From contig MU001507.1 in NCBI GenBank assembly GCA_010093485.1, positions 694,844 to 758,843 on the forward strand: DNA of 64,000 nucleotides, given 5' to 3'. Under the pieces are notes generated by a model. The model searched no databases and was not told the origin of the DNA. It saw nothing but the letters and a program-made list of their open reading frames with translations. Of the stretch, positions 1 to 11,584 are shown in pieces. This stretch comes from Karstenula rhodostoma CBS 690.94. Taxonomy: Eukaryota; Ascomycota; Dothideomycetes; Pleosporales; Didymosphaeriaceae. The translations under genes and the position numbers were made by a program. The first letter of the stretch is position 1; the number at the start of each line of letters is the position of its first letter.

Positions 1-128
1 TTCCTGAAGCTCGCGAAGTATCATATTTGATGTACGTTTGTTTGGACCGCAGCGCATGTGATACCGAATCTTGCACATTCTCCTTTGTACCTGCTAAATA
101 GATCTAGGTTCCCCTGGACCCGATGCAG

Positions 129-905
129 CTAATTAATGCATGCACGGATCTGGCTTATTACCTCGTCGGCACCACTGCGGTAGTCAACGACGGTGTCGCC
201 TTTCGACCGATCAAGGAGCGTTTCGACGTTTTGCGTGCCCTTACCCGCGACCGCGATGATTGGATGGATGTTGCTGTTGCGTGCGAGTTTCATAGCGTAC
301 GAACCGACCGCTGAGCTGGCGCCATACACTATGAAAAGCGTAGATTCGGTTGCGGGGTTTCAGGGCGTAGGGAGCCTGAGATTGCGGAAAAGAGAGACAG
401 AGGCGGTGAGGCCAGCGAGAGGGGTTGTTGCACCCTCTGCGAAAACATGTCAGCAACCGTGGTTCAACTAATGTCGCTTGGCCTGAGCAAGAACCAACAT
501 ACCCTCAATGGATTTCAAAGCAGGGATGTGGAAAGTCGTCCAATCCCACGCAAGTGCATACTCTGCGTACGACCCTCCAGGAGCTTGCATCTCGTGGAAT
601 GCTGCGACGCGGTCTCCTTTCTGTGCTCACGTTACCACCAGTTCATCTCATACCCAAGTGTCGCCGGTGCCGTACCTTGAATTCAAGTACATCCTCGCTG
701 ACCTTCTGGACTATCCCCGCAATATCGTCACCTTGGTTGACACCAGCTTTTCCCCTCGCCATCGACGTATTATCAGGCCCATCGTATTTAGCTGCCAGTT
801 CGGGCACTTTCCAGTCCTTGGGGTTGGAGCCGGAGACCACAACCTTGATGAGGACTTGATGGGCACTCGGTTCGGGGATGGGGCCAGGGATGTTAATGAC
901 TTATT
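129..905 (-). pseudogene. Decayed MDR-family (toxD-like) enoyl/quinone reductase
   Basis: The minus strand carries recognisable pieces of a zinc-independent medium-chain dehydrogenase of the fungal toxD-like enoyl-reductase type: an N-terminal block with SGSNPKDWK and NQGDDIAG (840-675), a middle block with FHEM...GGSYAEYA joined over plausible introns, and a nucleotide-binding block YGASSAVGSYAMKLA (about 330-270). Family members are about 350 aa. The reading frame is broken. There is a TAA directly upstream of the N-terminal block, where ATG-ATG-AAA-TAA is in frame, and a TGA near 372 where relatives usually carry Trp before the PAT-E segment. Another stop (129-131) ends the recognisable part, and the C-terminal half is missing or lies beyond the left edge. 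Exon edges were inferred from GT/AG sites. A sequencing error cannot be excluded for one stop, but three lesions make an inactive copy likely. Confidence 0.7.
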
Positions 906-1557
906 TCATCATGGTGAAATCTGCAAGGGGGTGTAATAAGAAGATGTCGATCTGAACTGCAAAGCAAGGACAGTGTTATAGACGGACATAGTGGAGAATT
1001 GACGTAATTTCTGATGTCTTTCTGACAAAAGGTTAGGGTGAACTATGTGTGTGCACCTCTAGGATGGCAACTTCGGACCCGTGCAACATGGACTTGATCC
1101 TGGCATCGGAGAGCCGAGTCAACAAGTGTTAATGGAAATAATTTTAGAAAGATTAAGTTATGAAGTGTGGAGTACAACAACCATTCCCAACAGTAGTAGC
1201 TCAGATAACCTCAGGTATAAAGGAAAGGCTTACCACGTATGATAGAAGGACTATAGAGGTAGAATCAAAACAACTGGTGGGTGTGGAGAGGGGATTGAGA
1301 AATAAGGGTACAACGGGGATGCTAGATAAGCTATTGAAAACGCGAGTTATCAAGGCGGATGGGCAGTGGAATAGGAGGGAAGTAGAGGTTCAGTCGCGTG
1401 TGGAAAGTCTGCACTGTGACGCTGCGTGCTTCATCGACGGCGTACAAGGTAGACACACGGCATAGTCGACTAGTGGTAAAGTCTACATTCTATCAGAGAG
1501 AGTTTTCGTTTAGCATTACGTCCCACAATAATCATACAACACCGCACAACTCCACAT
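906..1557. other. Intergenic region, 5' side of the reductase relic
   Basis: No supported gene is seen. One open frame of 101 codons (1160-1465, plus) has no recognisable motif or splice partner and is not called. Confidence 0.5.
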
Positions 1558-3483
1558 CTACACACTCCCAGTCGGCACCTGGACCGCCCCATTCGCACTC
1601 CCATGAGCCTCCAGAGGCTCCCCCCAGACTTGCTTGACAAGCTGCTTCTTGTTGATCTTCCCCATCGCGTTCCTCGGAATACTCTCCTCGACTTTCATCT
1701 CCTGCGGGATTTTATAGTTCGCCAGCTTCTCCTTCAGCGCCCTCCGCATGTCCAGCGCAGACCACGGCTTGCCCCCTCGCCCCGCCGTCTTGCCTTTGTC
1801 GCTGAGGACGACGATGGCAGCTACTTTCTGGCCCCAGGCCTCCGAGGGCAGCCCCACGACGGCGACTTCTTCCACTTCCGGGAGAGACAGCATCTCCCGT
1901 TCGATTTCTAGCGCTGACACCTTCTCCCCACCAGTCTTGATGATGTCGGCGGATTTGCGGCCCTGGATGAAATACAGCGGGCCGTGTGCCCAGTCCTGGC
2001 TGCTCTTCCCTGCGCCCTCGATCTCCCTGCGGATGGCGACGTCCCCTGTCTTGAACCACCTCCCCTTCCCGTCCGCGTCGTCGACGAATTCTTTGGCCGT
2101 GGCCTCGGGATTGAGCCAGTACTCGCGGAAAATGGTGGGTCCGCGGAGCTGGATCTCGCCGTGGCGCTCGCGGCCCGTCGCTGCGTCCACCTCCTCGCCT
2201 TCCCGTATGACCTCGTGTGTCTCGGTATCGACGAGGCGCGCCTGCACCGAAGGCAGCGGCCACCCGACTGAACCGTCTGCGCGATCGGCGAATGTCAGCC
2301 CGCAGGACAGCGCCATGCCGACCTCGGTCATTCCGTAGCGCTCGAGGAGGACGTTTCCGCCGCTGAGCTCCGTCCACGCGGACTTGACGGGCGTGGGGAG
2401 CGCGGCTGAGCCGGAAATGTTGAGGCGCATGTTGGAGGGATGGAGGGCGGTTTTGGCGGCGGCCTGGACGTCCGCGGGCAGCGCAGCGTGCGAGGCGAGG
2501 AGGCGCGTGTAGATTGTGGGAACGACGGTGAGGAAGGATATGGGTTTTCTGGCGGGGTCAGGGTTCGGGAGGAAGGGGGCTGCGAGGCGCTCCCAGACAG
2601 CGGTCGCGTTGAAGGGGAACTGGAACTCTATTGTGCTTCCGGCGAAGAGGGGCGTCAGGAGCGCGTTGACGGTGCCGTGGATGTGGTGCAAGGGGAGAAC
2701 ATGCAACAGCACGTCTTTGCTGCTGTACTCCCATGCCTTTAGCAGCGACAAGGACTGCGCCGTGAGAATGTCCTGGGCGAGAAGCACGCCCTTTGGCCTG
2801 TTGGTGGTCCCCGACGTGTACAGCATCATGCCGCCCTTGTCGCTCTCAGGCTCCTCTAGCGTGACGTAGTCGTCCGTCTTGCCCATCATGATCTTGTCCT
2901 GCTTGTAGTTGATGGGGCTCGTCTCCATGCCCTCCTTGAGCACATCGTCGGCCTTATCCTGGAACTTCTCCGACGAGAGCAGCATGAGCGACTCGCTCTG
3001 GTCGATGATGTACCGCAGCTCATGCGCGGGGAACGTTGGCGACAGCGGAACGGCGATTGCGTGCGCCGCCAGAATTGACAGCAGTGTCACTGTCTCATGT
3101 TAGCTGGGATGGTTCCAAGCGCGTGGGCAGCGGGGCTGTTCTCGATGCGCACCTACATAGTCGTAGCCGTTCTCCACGAGAAACGATATCCGCTCTCCCG
3201 CCGTGCTCTTTCCATTGGCATTCTTCTGCAGCTTGTCCTTGGCCGCCGCTACATCGTTGACCAGCTCGCCGTACGTGAAGGTTCGTCCCGATAAGCCGTG
3301 GATCACCGCTACGGACTTTCCGTCGTGCTTCTTGATCGCCTCGAAGATGGGCAGGCGGGGCAGCGTCGATGCCATCCTGACGGCAGCAATTGAATATGCG
3401 GGACGGGAGCAATGCGAGGGACGGCAGCAGAAGCGACTTGCAAAAACGAGTGCGCGTGGTGAGTAGGTCCTTTGCGCCCACAT
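1558..3483 (-). CDS. Malonyl-CoA synthetase-like AMP-binding enzyme (ACSF3 type)
   Basis: ANL-superfamily adenylating enzyme, expected to activate an acyl or dicarboxylic acid with ATP and CoA; the ACSF3 branch makes malonyl-CoA in mitochondria. Two exons, 3483-3153 and 3089-1558, are joined over a GTGCGC...ACAG intron and total 621 codons with stop, phase consistent. Motifs in order are the P-loop YTSGTTNRPKG, YGMTE, the GRKSADIIKTGGEKVS hinge and the C-terminal catalytic-lysine region PRNAMGKINKK. I chose the Met at 3483 because the following 36 residues are rich in Arg and Ser and lack acids, like a mitochondrial presequence. The Met at 3375 (MASTLP) is an alternative start. No C-terminal peroxisomal tripeptide is seen. 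The gene is divergent from the BolA gene with 385 bp between them. The substrate is inferred from overall resemblance only. Confidence 0.85.
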
Positions 3484-3868
3484 GAGGCCGGAGGAGGGCG
3501 TGACCGGGGTATCTGAGGCTGGATGCACGTCGTTCGGCAGTGAGATCGGGGTCTGCTTAAAGTGGATGCGGCCGACGATCATTCACGCCCAGTGCGCGCA
3601 TTTTCTAGAGGCCCCTCTACTCCGCAACACCGTCGTGAAGCTGGAGAAACACTCCACAAGTGTCAATTGCCCTCTCAACAACGCGCGCCAGCCGTCCCGT
3701 GCCCAATCCGCCCTTCAATGCCCGTTCACCTCTGACGACACCTCCCCAACAATTCCGGGAATCCCTTGGCGCTCGGTTCGGCTTGCACTTTTAGCCCCGA
3801 GAGCCTCCAGATCAGCCTCCAACCTCTTCACTAGCTTTCCAGAACCCACCCCGGCTCCGCGCCTATTG
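3484..3868. promoter_or_regulatory. Shared divergent promoter region
   Basis: A 385-bp gap lies between the minus-strand acyl-CoA synthetase and the plus-strand BolA gene, so both promoters must lie here or overlap. No clear TATA element is visible. An open frame covering 3482-3988 is in frame with the BolA start but has no family support. Confidence 0.4.
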
Positions 3869-4402
3869 ATGTTCCTGCGTCGGGCAGCCGTCGCTTCGAA
3901 GCGCCTTGCATCCACCATGGCGCAATCGCTGACCCCGATGGAAGACGTGATGCGAGCAAAGGCACGTCACGTTGTGAGGGAGAGTTGATGGATAGGTTAG
4001 GCTAACGGCTGGCCAGCTCACCGAAGCTTTCAAACCGACAACCCTAGAAATCCACAATGACTCGCATCTGCACTCGCACCACAAGGCTATGCAGGGTGTA
4101 ACCAGCAAAGAGGTATTCCTTGCAATTCCGAAATCAAGTCACGATAGCTTACGTTGCACCAGACACACTTCCGGTGAGACCTGGACATGTTCTTCACAAC
4201 ACAGGGAGACTGACATTTTGAAAGCGTACTCATCACGTCGGAGAAGTTCAAAGAAGCCAGGATGCAGCCTGCGAGGCACCGCATGGTCTACGCTCTTCTC
4301 AAGGACGAGTTAGCACAGGAAGGCGGCATTCACGCCCTGCAGCTGAAGACGCGGACGCCTGAAGAGGACGAGCGTCAGCAACAGAAAGAGCAGGCCGAGT
4401 AG
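3869..4402 (+). CDS. BolA-like protein
   Basis: BolA family protein of 125 aa; these small proteins partner monothiol glutaredoxins in iron-sulfur cluster trafficking. Four exons: 3869-3961, 4017-4112, 4163-4173 (only 11 nt) and 4225-4402, summing to 126 codons. The BolA core is clear: LEIHNDSHLHSHHKAMQG, then THFR, VLITSEKF and the C-terminal HRMVYALLKDEL. The N-terminus (MFLRRAAVASKRLAST) looks like a mitochondrial presequence and a second Met follows at residue 17. Intron 1 (3962-4016) starts with GC when aligned to give the continuous family reading; a GT donor (GTGAGG) 15 nt further in also keeps frame but would insert five residues. Expression is probably shared with the divergent neighbour. 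Confidence 0.88.
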
Positions 4403-4637
4403 TCATGAACGTAACAGTACACATGGAGCACAAAAGAAGGACCACATCGGGCCACCCTACGTGAGAGGAAGGAGACATGAACATGAATGTTGTTTTGATA
4501 CCACCTGTAACTATATTCAGAAACGATCCATAGTTTACCAAGGATCGAACATTTGTCATAAGCCGTTATATGAACGTAGTCTCCGGACCAGTTTTTCAAG
4601 TCAACCAAACGCCCAAGCAGCCTCTGAATTGCAATCG

Positions 4638-6260
4638 CTAAATGCCAAAGCGACGAAGCGCCTCATTCAGACGTTCGGCTGAGACCCGCAGAGGATCGTG
4701 TATCATCGCATCCAGCTCGTCCTGGTAACTGCGCGCTTGGCGCCGAGGTATGCTATCACTTCCCTGCCCTGCCGCCTGGCTGCTCTGGTACAGAGTCTGA
4801 GCGGGCGCAGGAGGAGCTTGCGGCGCCGGCATGGCAGAATTCTGTGCCTGCGCCTTCTCGTCCATTTCCTCGCGCAAGATCTTGACCTGCTTCTGGATCT
4901 CCTTCCACAGAACAAGGTCTTCTAGGTTGGAATGTCCCAGGGTCTGGGCCAAAGCCCTCTGCAAGGCTTGCATCTCGTCGTCGTACGCGACATGCTGAGC
5001 GTCATCATCATCCTTACCGCGCGCAGCTATAGCTAGCAGACTAGCAATGAAGGCCTCCTGCATGTACGCAAAAGAGAACTTGTCGGTAATCTTCGCGATG
5101 GCGGGGCACAGGTCGTCTGGGAACTTGACCGTGTCGTTGTCCTTCAACTTGCCCTGCCAGTACTTTGCATACTGCACGCGCTGGTCGTAGTCGGGATCTG
5201 GGAAGTAGTACTTGCGATCGAACCGGCTGGGTCGCTTTGAAATACCTGGATCCAGACGGTCAAGGTGGTTCGTCGAGCCGACCATCAGAATACCGTCATT
5301 TGACTTTAGACCATCCACCTCGTTTAGGAAGTATGAGCGCACGCTGTCATTGACGATTGAGTCGAGGTCTTCGAAGACTAGGTAGCAGGGAGCGACCTCA
5401 CGGGCTTTGTTGAAGATGGCCTGTAACGAGTATTCCGGACCAGCAAAGGATGAGAGAGTGCGTACGTAGAGCGTTGGTACCGACAGCTTCTTGTTGCCGT
5501 CGATTCCGCGTTGGTAAAGACTGTGCATCATAGCCTTGATGCTGATGGTCTTTCCATTTCCGGGTGGGCCATAGTAAATGACTCCTCGCTTCCAGGGCAC
5601 CTTCAGGTTCTGGTACGTCTCTTGCCCGTCGAAGAAGTTCTCTACGTCGCTGATGATCTGCTTCTTCATGCCCTCTTCGAGTATGACATCTTCCCAGTGG
5701 CTCTTCTGCACCGACTTCCAGAGCTCATAGCTCTTTTGCCAGAAGCCCTGGTCGAACACCCAGACTTGGTTGTGGAGTTCTTGGGCCCACAGAGAAACTT
5801 CCTTGATGAGCTCATCGACCTTGTCGGTGTCGTTTGTGAGAACGTATTGGTTCGTTATCTCGGGATACGAGCTCGTGCCGTCCCTCCCGCTAGCGACGTA
5901 CACAATGAGCTCTTGCTCCTTCCATTTATATAGGTATTTGCCAAACACAACGTGCTCGACATACAGGCCGGGACTGGGGTCCAGGCGCCGCGACGGCGGG
6001 ATGTATTGCCGCCATTTGATGGCTCCGCCGTATACAGGGTCTTTGACGGTGTCTTCGAGCGGCGTGATGGCGGCGTGGCCGGCAGAGGCATACGCGAGGA
6101 GGCTCGTACCGCGCTCGGGCACGATGACGAGATCGAGATTGCGGTACTGGCTGCGCAGGGCTTCGACAAGCACGATGTCGGTGTTGACGCGCTGGCCAGA
6201 TGAGTGGTGGAAGTACTCGCGCGTCGCCTCGTCGCCGTGGGAGCTGTAGCTGCCTGTCAT
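4638..6260 (-). CDS. AAA-family ATPase (fungal, Bcs1/proteasomal-like)
   Basis: Single-exon gene of 540 aa with one AAA+ module. Walker A is GPPGNGKT at about residues 231-238, Walker B is LVFEDLDS at about 294-301, and sensor/arginine-finger-type segments follow (MVGSTNHLDRLDPG, RPSRFDRKYYF). The roughly 220-residue N-terminal part has no motif I can name, and the tail is Gln/Ala/Pro-rich and possibly disordered. The frame is open upstream to a GTG, but the first ATG is at 6260. Similar uncharacterised ATPases are common in Pezizomycotina; substrate and location are unknown. Its 3' end faces the BolA gene. Confidence 0.85.
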   Translation of the reverse strand: MTGSYSSHGDEATREYFHHSSGQRVNTDIVLVEALRSQYRNLDLVIVPERGTSLLAYASAGHAAITPLEDTVKDPVYGGAIKWRQYIPPSRRLDPSPGLYVEHVVFGKYLYKWKEQELIVYVASGRDGTSSYPEITNQYVLTNDTDKVDELIKEVSLWAQELHNQVWVFDQGFWQKSYELWKSVQKSHWEDVILEEGMKKQIISDVENFFDGQETYQNLKVPWKRGVIYYGPPGNGKTISIKAMMHSLYQRGIDGNKKLSVPTLYVRTLSSFAGPEYSLQAIFNKAREVAPCYLVFEDLDSIVNDSVRSYFLNEVDGLKSNDGILMVGSTNHLDRLDPGISKRPSRFDRKYYFPDPDYDQRVQYAKYWQGKLKDNDTVKFPDDLCPAIAKITDKFSFAYMQEAFIASLLAIAARGKDDDDAQHVAYDDEMQALQRALAQTLGHSNLEDLVLWKEIQKQVKILREEMDEKAQAQNSAMPAPQAPPAPAQTLYQSSQAAGQGSDSIPRRQARSYQDELDAMIHDPLRVSAERLNEALRRFGI

Positions 6261-8927
6261 GTTGGGATGTGGGGAAAGTGCAGGGATTGGAGAGGCAATG
6301 GTGACCACCTCCACTGGAGCTATGTTTGATGTTTGTTCGGAAGCGCTGGCAATCAGGGTGTGCTGGAATCACGACCAGAGAATCAGCATCGATGCTCCGG
6401 TGGTGCCTGGAGCTCCCAGGAGCTTCCCGCGTCATCGAGGGGGCGGAGCTGAAACGAAGGAAGCTCCCCACAGCGGGCGCCGGGACCTAACGTGTGGCGT
6501 CGCGTCGCCCACCATGACTTGTCTCCTCAAAAGTACAGCGAACTCAACTCTCACCCACCATCGTGCCCATTTAACATCCACTGGGAAACTCCAGCAGAAC
6601 ATCTCTCTACGACCAGATGCCCCATGTCGCTGCCTTGCTGCCGCGCTCGCCAACGCTGCCAAGTACTGGCAGGATCCTCCAACGAACGCCACCAAAAGTC
6701 TTGGGTTGCACCTCTCTGCTTCGTCTCACGACCATCCGATCCAGTCTCTCGACGGGAAGCTCGAAATTCTGTCACAGATCCATTGCAGCATTCACATTCG
6801 CGAAGTCTGATGCTCTCTCGGCCACCCACTCGCACCTGCCTACTCGTGATTCGGACGCACAGTACCCATCCTTGCACGCCACTATGCGCCGGTTGATGGT
6901 CGCATCTACGGCTATTGTGCCATTGCGAATATGATCGCTGCACCATTCAAAGATGCAAACTCTCATCCATAGGCCATTTGAGATTATGCTTTGACACCAC
7001 AGGTATGTGTCGATTATGGACGACTTTGGCGGTTCGGAGAGTCGGTTGTCCGTGTGCTCAGTCATAGCAGCCCCTTGAGGCTCGCTCGTGACGGGAATCC
7101 ATGAGCAGTCAAGAAGGCCTGCTGTGATCTTCAGTCATTTCTCAGAGTTCGTCAGGGGCGCAAAGGGTAATGTCCAAAAGCAGCGCGAAGCTTTACGGTT
7201 GCGATTCCGACGAGTGCCTCCACACACCTCTCCTGCTTGCGGCGCCACAATGAAGAAGCGAGCTCCTCTAATCGGTGAGCAGAGCGTTTATTCAAAGGAT
7301 GCTTGGCTATCAAGCATTTAATGCGTTGCTCAGTCTCAACTGGACGCTCTCCCATCCCGACAGATGAATGGATATTGCCATGTCCATGTCATCGTTGCTA
7401 GCCTCTGCAGGGCCATTAGGCTAATCTAAAGACTGCAGACTGCGTAAGCCGTGAGCAGCGATCCTGCAGGTTCCGCAGTGCCGGGCTTCAATCACTATGG
7501 AAGGTACCTCAGCCACGTAGCAGACCGTGTGTCAAGTCGAGAATGACTGCTGTCGCTGCGTGGATAAATTGATGCAGCGATATGGAAGTGTGATTTGAGT
7601 TCGAACGCAGTGGACAAACGTAGAAGCACCGAACCCGCGCGGGAACATGAACTATCAACATGCGCAGCTAATCAAACTCGGGTACCCTGCTGATTCCAGG
7701 GCTCCCGTTGGGCCGAACGATACGTCGAGGAGCCCCGGACGTCCCCGCGGGAATCCCAAACACCAAACTTTGACGGGCCCTGTGGACCCTGATTCAGCTA
7801 CTTGGTGTGAACTCGGTGTGAACTTTGTGAGCGTGACCAAGTCTCGCGACGACTGGAAATTTTGTGCCGAACGCTCCACAATGGACGATCGCAAGAGCGC
7901 AAGACGTGTTGACGTTATGTCATGCTTTCGAGGATGGCTGACGCCCAGAGTCTTTCACAGAAGCTTAGCATGCACACCCCTGTCCCACACAACTGCCACA
8001 GCGCATGCCATCATGATCCTTTTGTTAGCGAGCCGTTCAAGCCATTTCTTGCCTTGAGGGGTTGCCCAGCCGTGACAAGCTGCGGAGCAACGTCCCAAGC
8101 ATACCAAGCTGCTGATCATTGAGAAGCTGCGGTGTGAGCGTCGGCACTGGTGACCGCGAGAGACGGGTTGATGTACCATCCGTTGTTGCTCTACCATATG
8201 AAGCACCAAAACAATCCCGTCTCGCGCAACCTCTTCCAGGGCCCGCGAACCTGCAACAAAGCGGCGCGTAGACCACCCTGACGGGCTCCCAACCCGCAGC
8301 CGAGCTTTTCATTAATTTGTAAGCGCGAGCAACGCTCGAGAAGGACACTTTCGGTAAGGTTGTTTAGGGGATTTCCAGTGGTGATGCGATTGGAGTTGGT
8401 AGCCGCTATGGAGATGATGTAAAGCATCTGTCTGTGGCAGTGGTGGTCGGCGACAAGCTTTGGCGCGCCGTTGCTCCGCACCCACATCGCGGCACATCCT
8501 ACACCTCTCGTGGACGCATTTTCAAAGAACGATCGGCTGCTGCACCATCTTACCAAGCCTTTTGTCCAATCTGACCGGGGCCTCGGCCTAGGTCAGGGTG
8601 CCGATCTTTCGGTGCACTAGTATCCGCCCGTCATTATTCGATACTGAGCCCGTCCATTACGGCGAGATTTTTAGCCGGTCTGGGGAAATGACCCCATTGT
8701 CCGCTTTAGCTCCTGTCTAGGGCTAATTACATGGCCCTTTGCTGGGGCCAGAGATTAATAGGAGCTATGTCTCCTGGCATAGGTCGCTCCGGACCGGCGA
8801 ACTTGATCTTATATCACCCCAGTTCCCCAGATTGTTCTCTAGGTCTTTGAAAGCTCCCCAGGTTCAAAAGCACCCCCCCGGACTGGACGACGTGCTCAAT
8901 TCTATATTTATAATTAACCTCAACACA
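6261..8927. other. Long intergenic region
   Basis: About 2.7 kb without a supported gene. Overlapping open frames on both strands are short, lack introns that would join them and show no family motif. The last few hundred bases should hold the promoter of the acetate permease; an AT-rich TATATTTATAA stretch lies only about 20 bp before its ATG. Confidence 0.5.
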
Positions 8928-10111
8928 ATGGCGACCGCTCAAGAGCACAACGATGCTGTATGTTTGTTTTGCTTGCAATGCACTGCGCGATGTGCGTTTA
9001 ATCCTCTAGTCACTGACTCTTCTGTAGGCCGCCGGTCTCGCTGGTACGCACTCGTCACATCTACCACTCAACGGCACAAGCACTCATGACCATGCTGCAG
9101 CCACGGAAGGTTTACACAAGGAGAGGAAGCCTTATGACTATGGTGAGATACCTACCTGCCTGTTTCAAATCGCGCCTGCTAATCTTGTGAGTAGGCGGCA
9201 ACCCTCTCGCGCACATTGCGACCAACAACCCCGACTACCGCCTCGCTGCGTTCGGTGGTGACTTCCAACCTGGTCTGTATCGGTATGTTTGGTCAACGCC
9301 GGAGTGCTATCGTCGGTCACTAAGAGAATACACAGCGCCCCGAAGAGCCACTTTGCCAACCCAGCCCCATTGGGTCTGTCCGCCTTTGCCCTGACGACCT
9401 TCGTCTTGTCCCTTGTCAACGTCGGAACGCGTTCCATTGGGGAGCCCAACCTCGTTGTTGCGATTGCTTATGGCTACGGTGGTCTTGTCCAGCTCCTCGC
9501 TGGCATGTGGTATGTATCCACGAACTCATCCATGACACGTTTTGCTTAGCCTGATATTAGGGAGATGGCAGTTGGCAACACCTTCGGTGCCACTGCGCTC
9601 TCATCTTATGGCGGTTTCTGGATCTCATTTGCCATCATCCTGACCCCAGGCGGATTTCAGATTGCCTCGACCCTCGAGGCAGAGAGCCCGTTCCCATTCT
9701 ACAACTCGTTCGGACTGTACCTCATGGGCTGGTTCATCTTCACGTCCATCCTGCTCATCTGCACTCTGCGATCGACGGTAGCCTTCTTTTCGCTGTTCTT
9801 CATGCTGGACCTGGCCTTCTTGTTGCTCGGCATTGGTTACCTCAATGCAGATGCTTCCGGGCCCAACGAGTCATGCATCAAGGCTGGAGGCTACTTTGGT
9901 CTCTTCGCTGCGTTTATTGCCTGGTACAATGCGCTGGCCGGTCTTGCAGACAGCTCCAACAGGTCAGTCTTCCTTGTCGCAGATGCTGTCTATACCCATA
10001 CTAACACTCACAAGCTTCTTCGTCATCCCCGTCGCGCACTTCCCCTGGTCGGAGAAGGGCCGCGAAGCCCGCGGCAAGCCCGTCGACTCTTCCACCGCGC
10101 ACACGGCATAA
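8928..10111 (+). CDS. GPR1/FUN34/YaaH acetate transporter
   Basis: Plasma-membrane acetate/succinate permease of the Ady2/AcpA type (301 aa), used for growth on acetate. Six exons: 8928-8957, 9028-9142, 9195-9282, 9336-9509, 9561-9962 and 10015-10111. They sum to 302 codons with stop, and every junction is GT-AG in phase. The family signature [15 protein letters not shown] precedes the first helix, about six hydrophobic segments follow, and the characteristic [15 protein letters not shown] and [12 protein letters not shown] segments are present. The N-terminal ~75 residues are hydrophilic and cytosolic. In other ascomycetes this gene is glucose-repressed and acetate-induced; I did not identify those operators here. 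Confidence 0.93.
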
Positions 10112-11584
10112 GAACTGTGCCTGCCCTATCATCTACACCCCCCATACCCATCTACTCTACGTGCGCAACGCTCTGAATGAAGGTCGTCACGAAAAACTAT
10201 TCCCCCTATTGGCGGCGCCCAGCGTGGCCCGCGCTATTGTACCTAATCATTTAATACCATGACGCTGTGCGTGCTGTTCCATCCCTGCGCCCCCATTTTC
10301 TCGATCGTCATGCGTTGTGTGTGCTGTTTAGATGGTTACGTCACTCTGGCGCAGCCTCCCGCGCAGTTTCGGCTTTGTCGGCTTGTCGTCAGGCCACCGA
10401 GACCTCGACCCCGCCGCCGATCAGCCCACGATCGCATCAACGTCTTTGATGCGGACGCCACGTTCGGCGCATCCAGTGTTCGAGAAGTCTTGGTGGCCTG
10501 AACGCGGACGCGTGTTGGTCTTGGCTGAGATTGCGCGCGCGGCTTGCCGAGTCACGCTTGCGTCGGCCGCAGGGCACAAGCTTTGCATGGCGCCGTGGAG
10601 GGCCTGGATGAGGTCAGCGGCAGGGCGGTGACATTGTGGAGTCTGTCGGGTGGGTGGGTGCAGGAACTACAGGTGCCTTTCACTTCATGTAGAATTCCCT
10701 TGCAGCGAAGTGTTACTATCAGCACTACATGTAACACTCTACGCATGAGCGTCGAGTCAGCATTCCTCGCTTCTCTGACTGCAAGGCATGGCCCGTCTCT
10801 TGCACTGCATCACCACGACCTTCAACCTCTCTAACACGTTTCGGAAACCTCAGTTTAGATCAGTCTGTACTTCTCCCGCGCCCTCACTACCTCACCAAGA
10901 ATGGCCGTCCCAGCACCCTACGTCCACGTGACATCGCGCCTAAACATGAAAAAACTACTACATATCCAAGCACCTCCCCAACCTAACCAACTCGGTACCT
11001 GATCTAGCTAGCAGACAGCGGGGATTTTGACGCGAGGAATGTTGCGTCGGTGTAGGGTTGCAATCTGTAGGGTTTTGGGGAAGGTGGAAAATAGCATCTG
11101 TGATTCTATTTAGCTGGCTGGTCTGCATCTGGACTCCTGAGACATTCACTTGGTCGTCTTTTTAGGGATTGTTACTGTAGAAGCACAGCTCGCGGAACTA
11201 GATCATGTGCCGCTTTTCCCCGCGGTGCAAGAGGTGGATGGAGGGGCGGAGGCGGAGGCGGCGAAGAAGGCGCAGCCGAGTGAGTAGGCAACGAGGAATG
11301 TGGAGGGATATCGGAGGTCTAAGGTGATGGGTGGAGGTTGGTGCATCAGGAGGGATACCGAGGGCGGTGAGCGAGGTGTGTAGTTGGGCGGTGCTGGGCA
11401 TGGAAGCATGCTAGACATGGACGAGAGACTACTGGCATAGTTCTTTTACCCACCTTCAAACAGGTACAGTGCTCTCATCTAGCCTCGGTATAAAAATATG
11501 TGTCGAAGATCGGATCACGTTTACTTCTCTGCAATTCCTACCAACCCTTCCTGTTTCTGCATCCTGGTTAATCTTCGCACCTAG
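10112..11584. other. Intergenic region
   Basis: About 1.5 kb with no supported gene. A TATAAAAATA stretch occurs at 11489-11498, but no start codon downstream of it can be joined convincingly to the hypothetical gene that follows. Confidence 0.45.

Noticed and set aside
1160..1465. 101-codon open frame on the plus strand
   Set aside because: No start context, motif or splice partner, and it lies in intergenic DNA.
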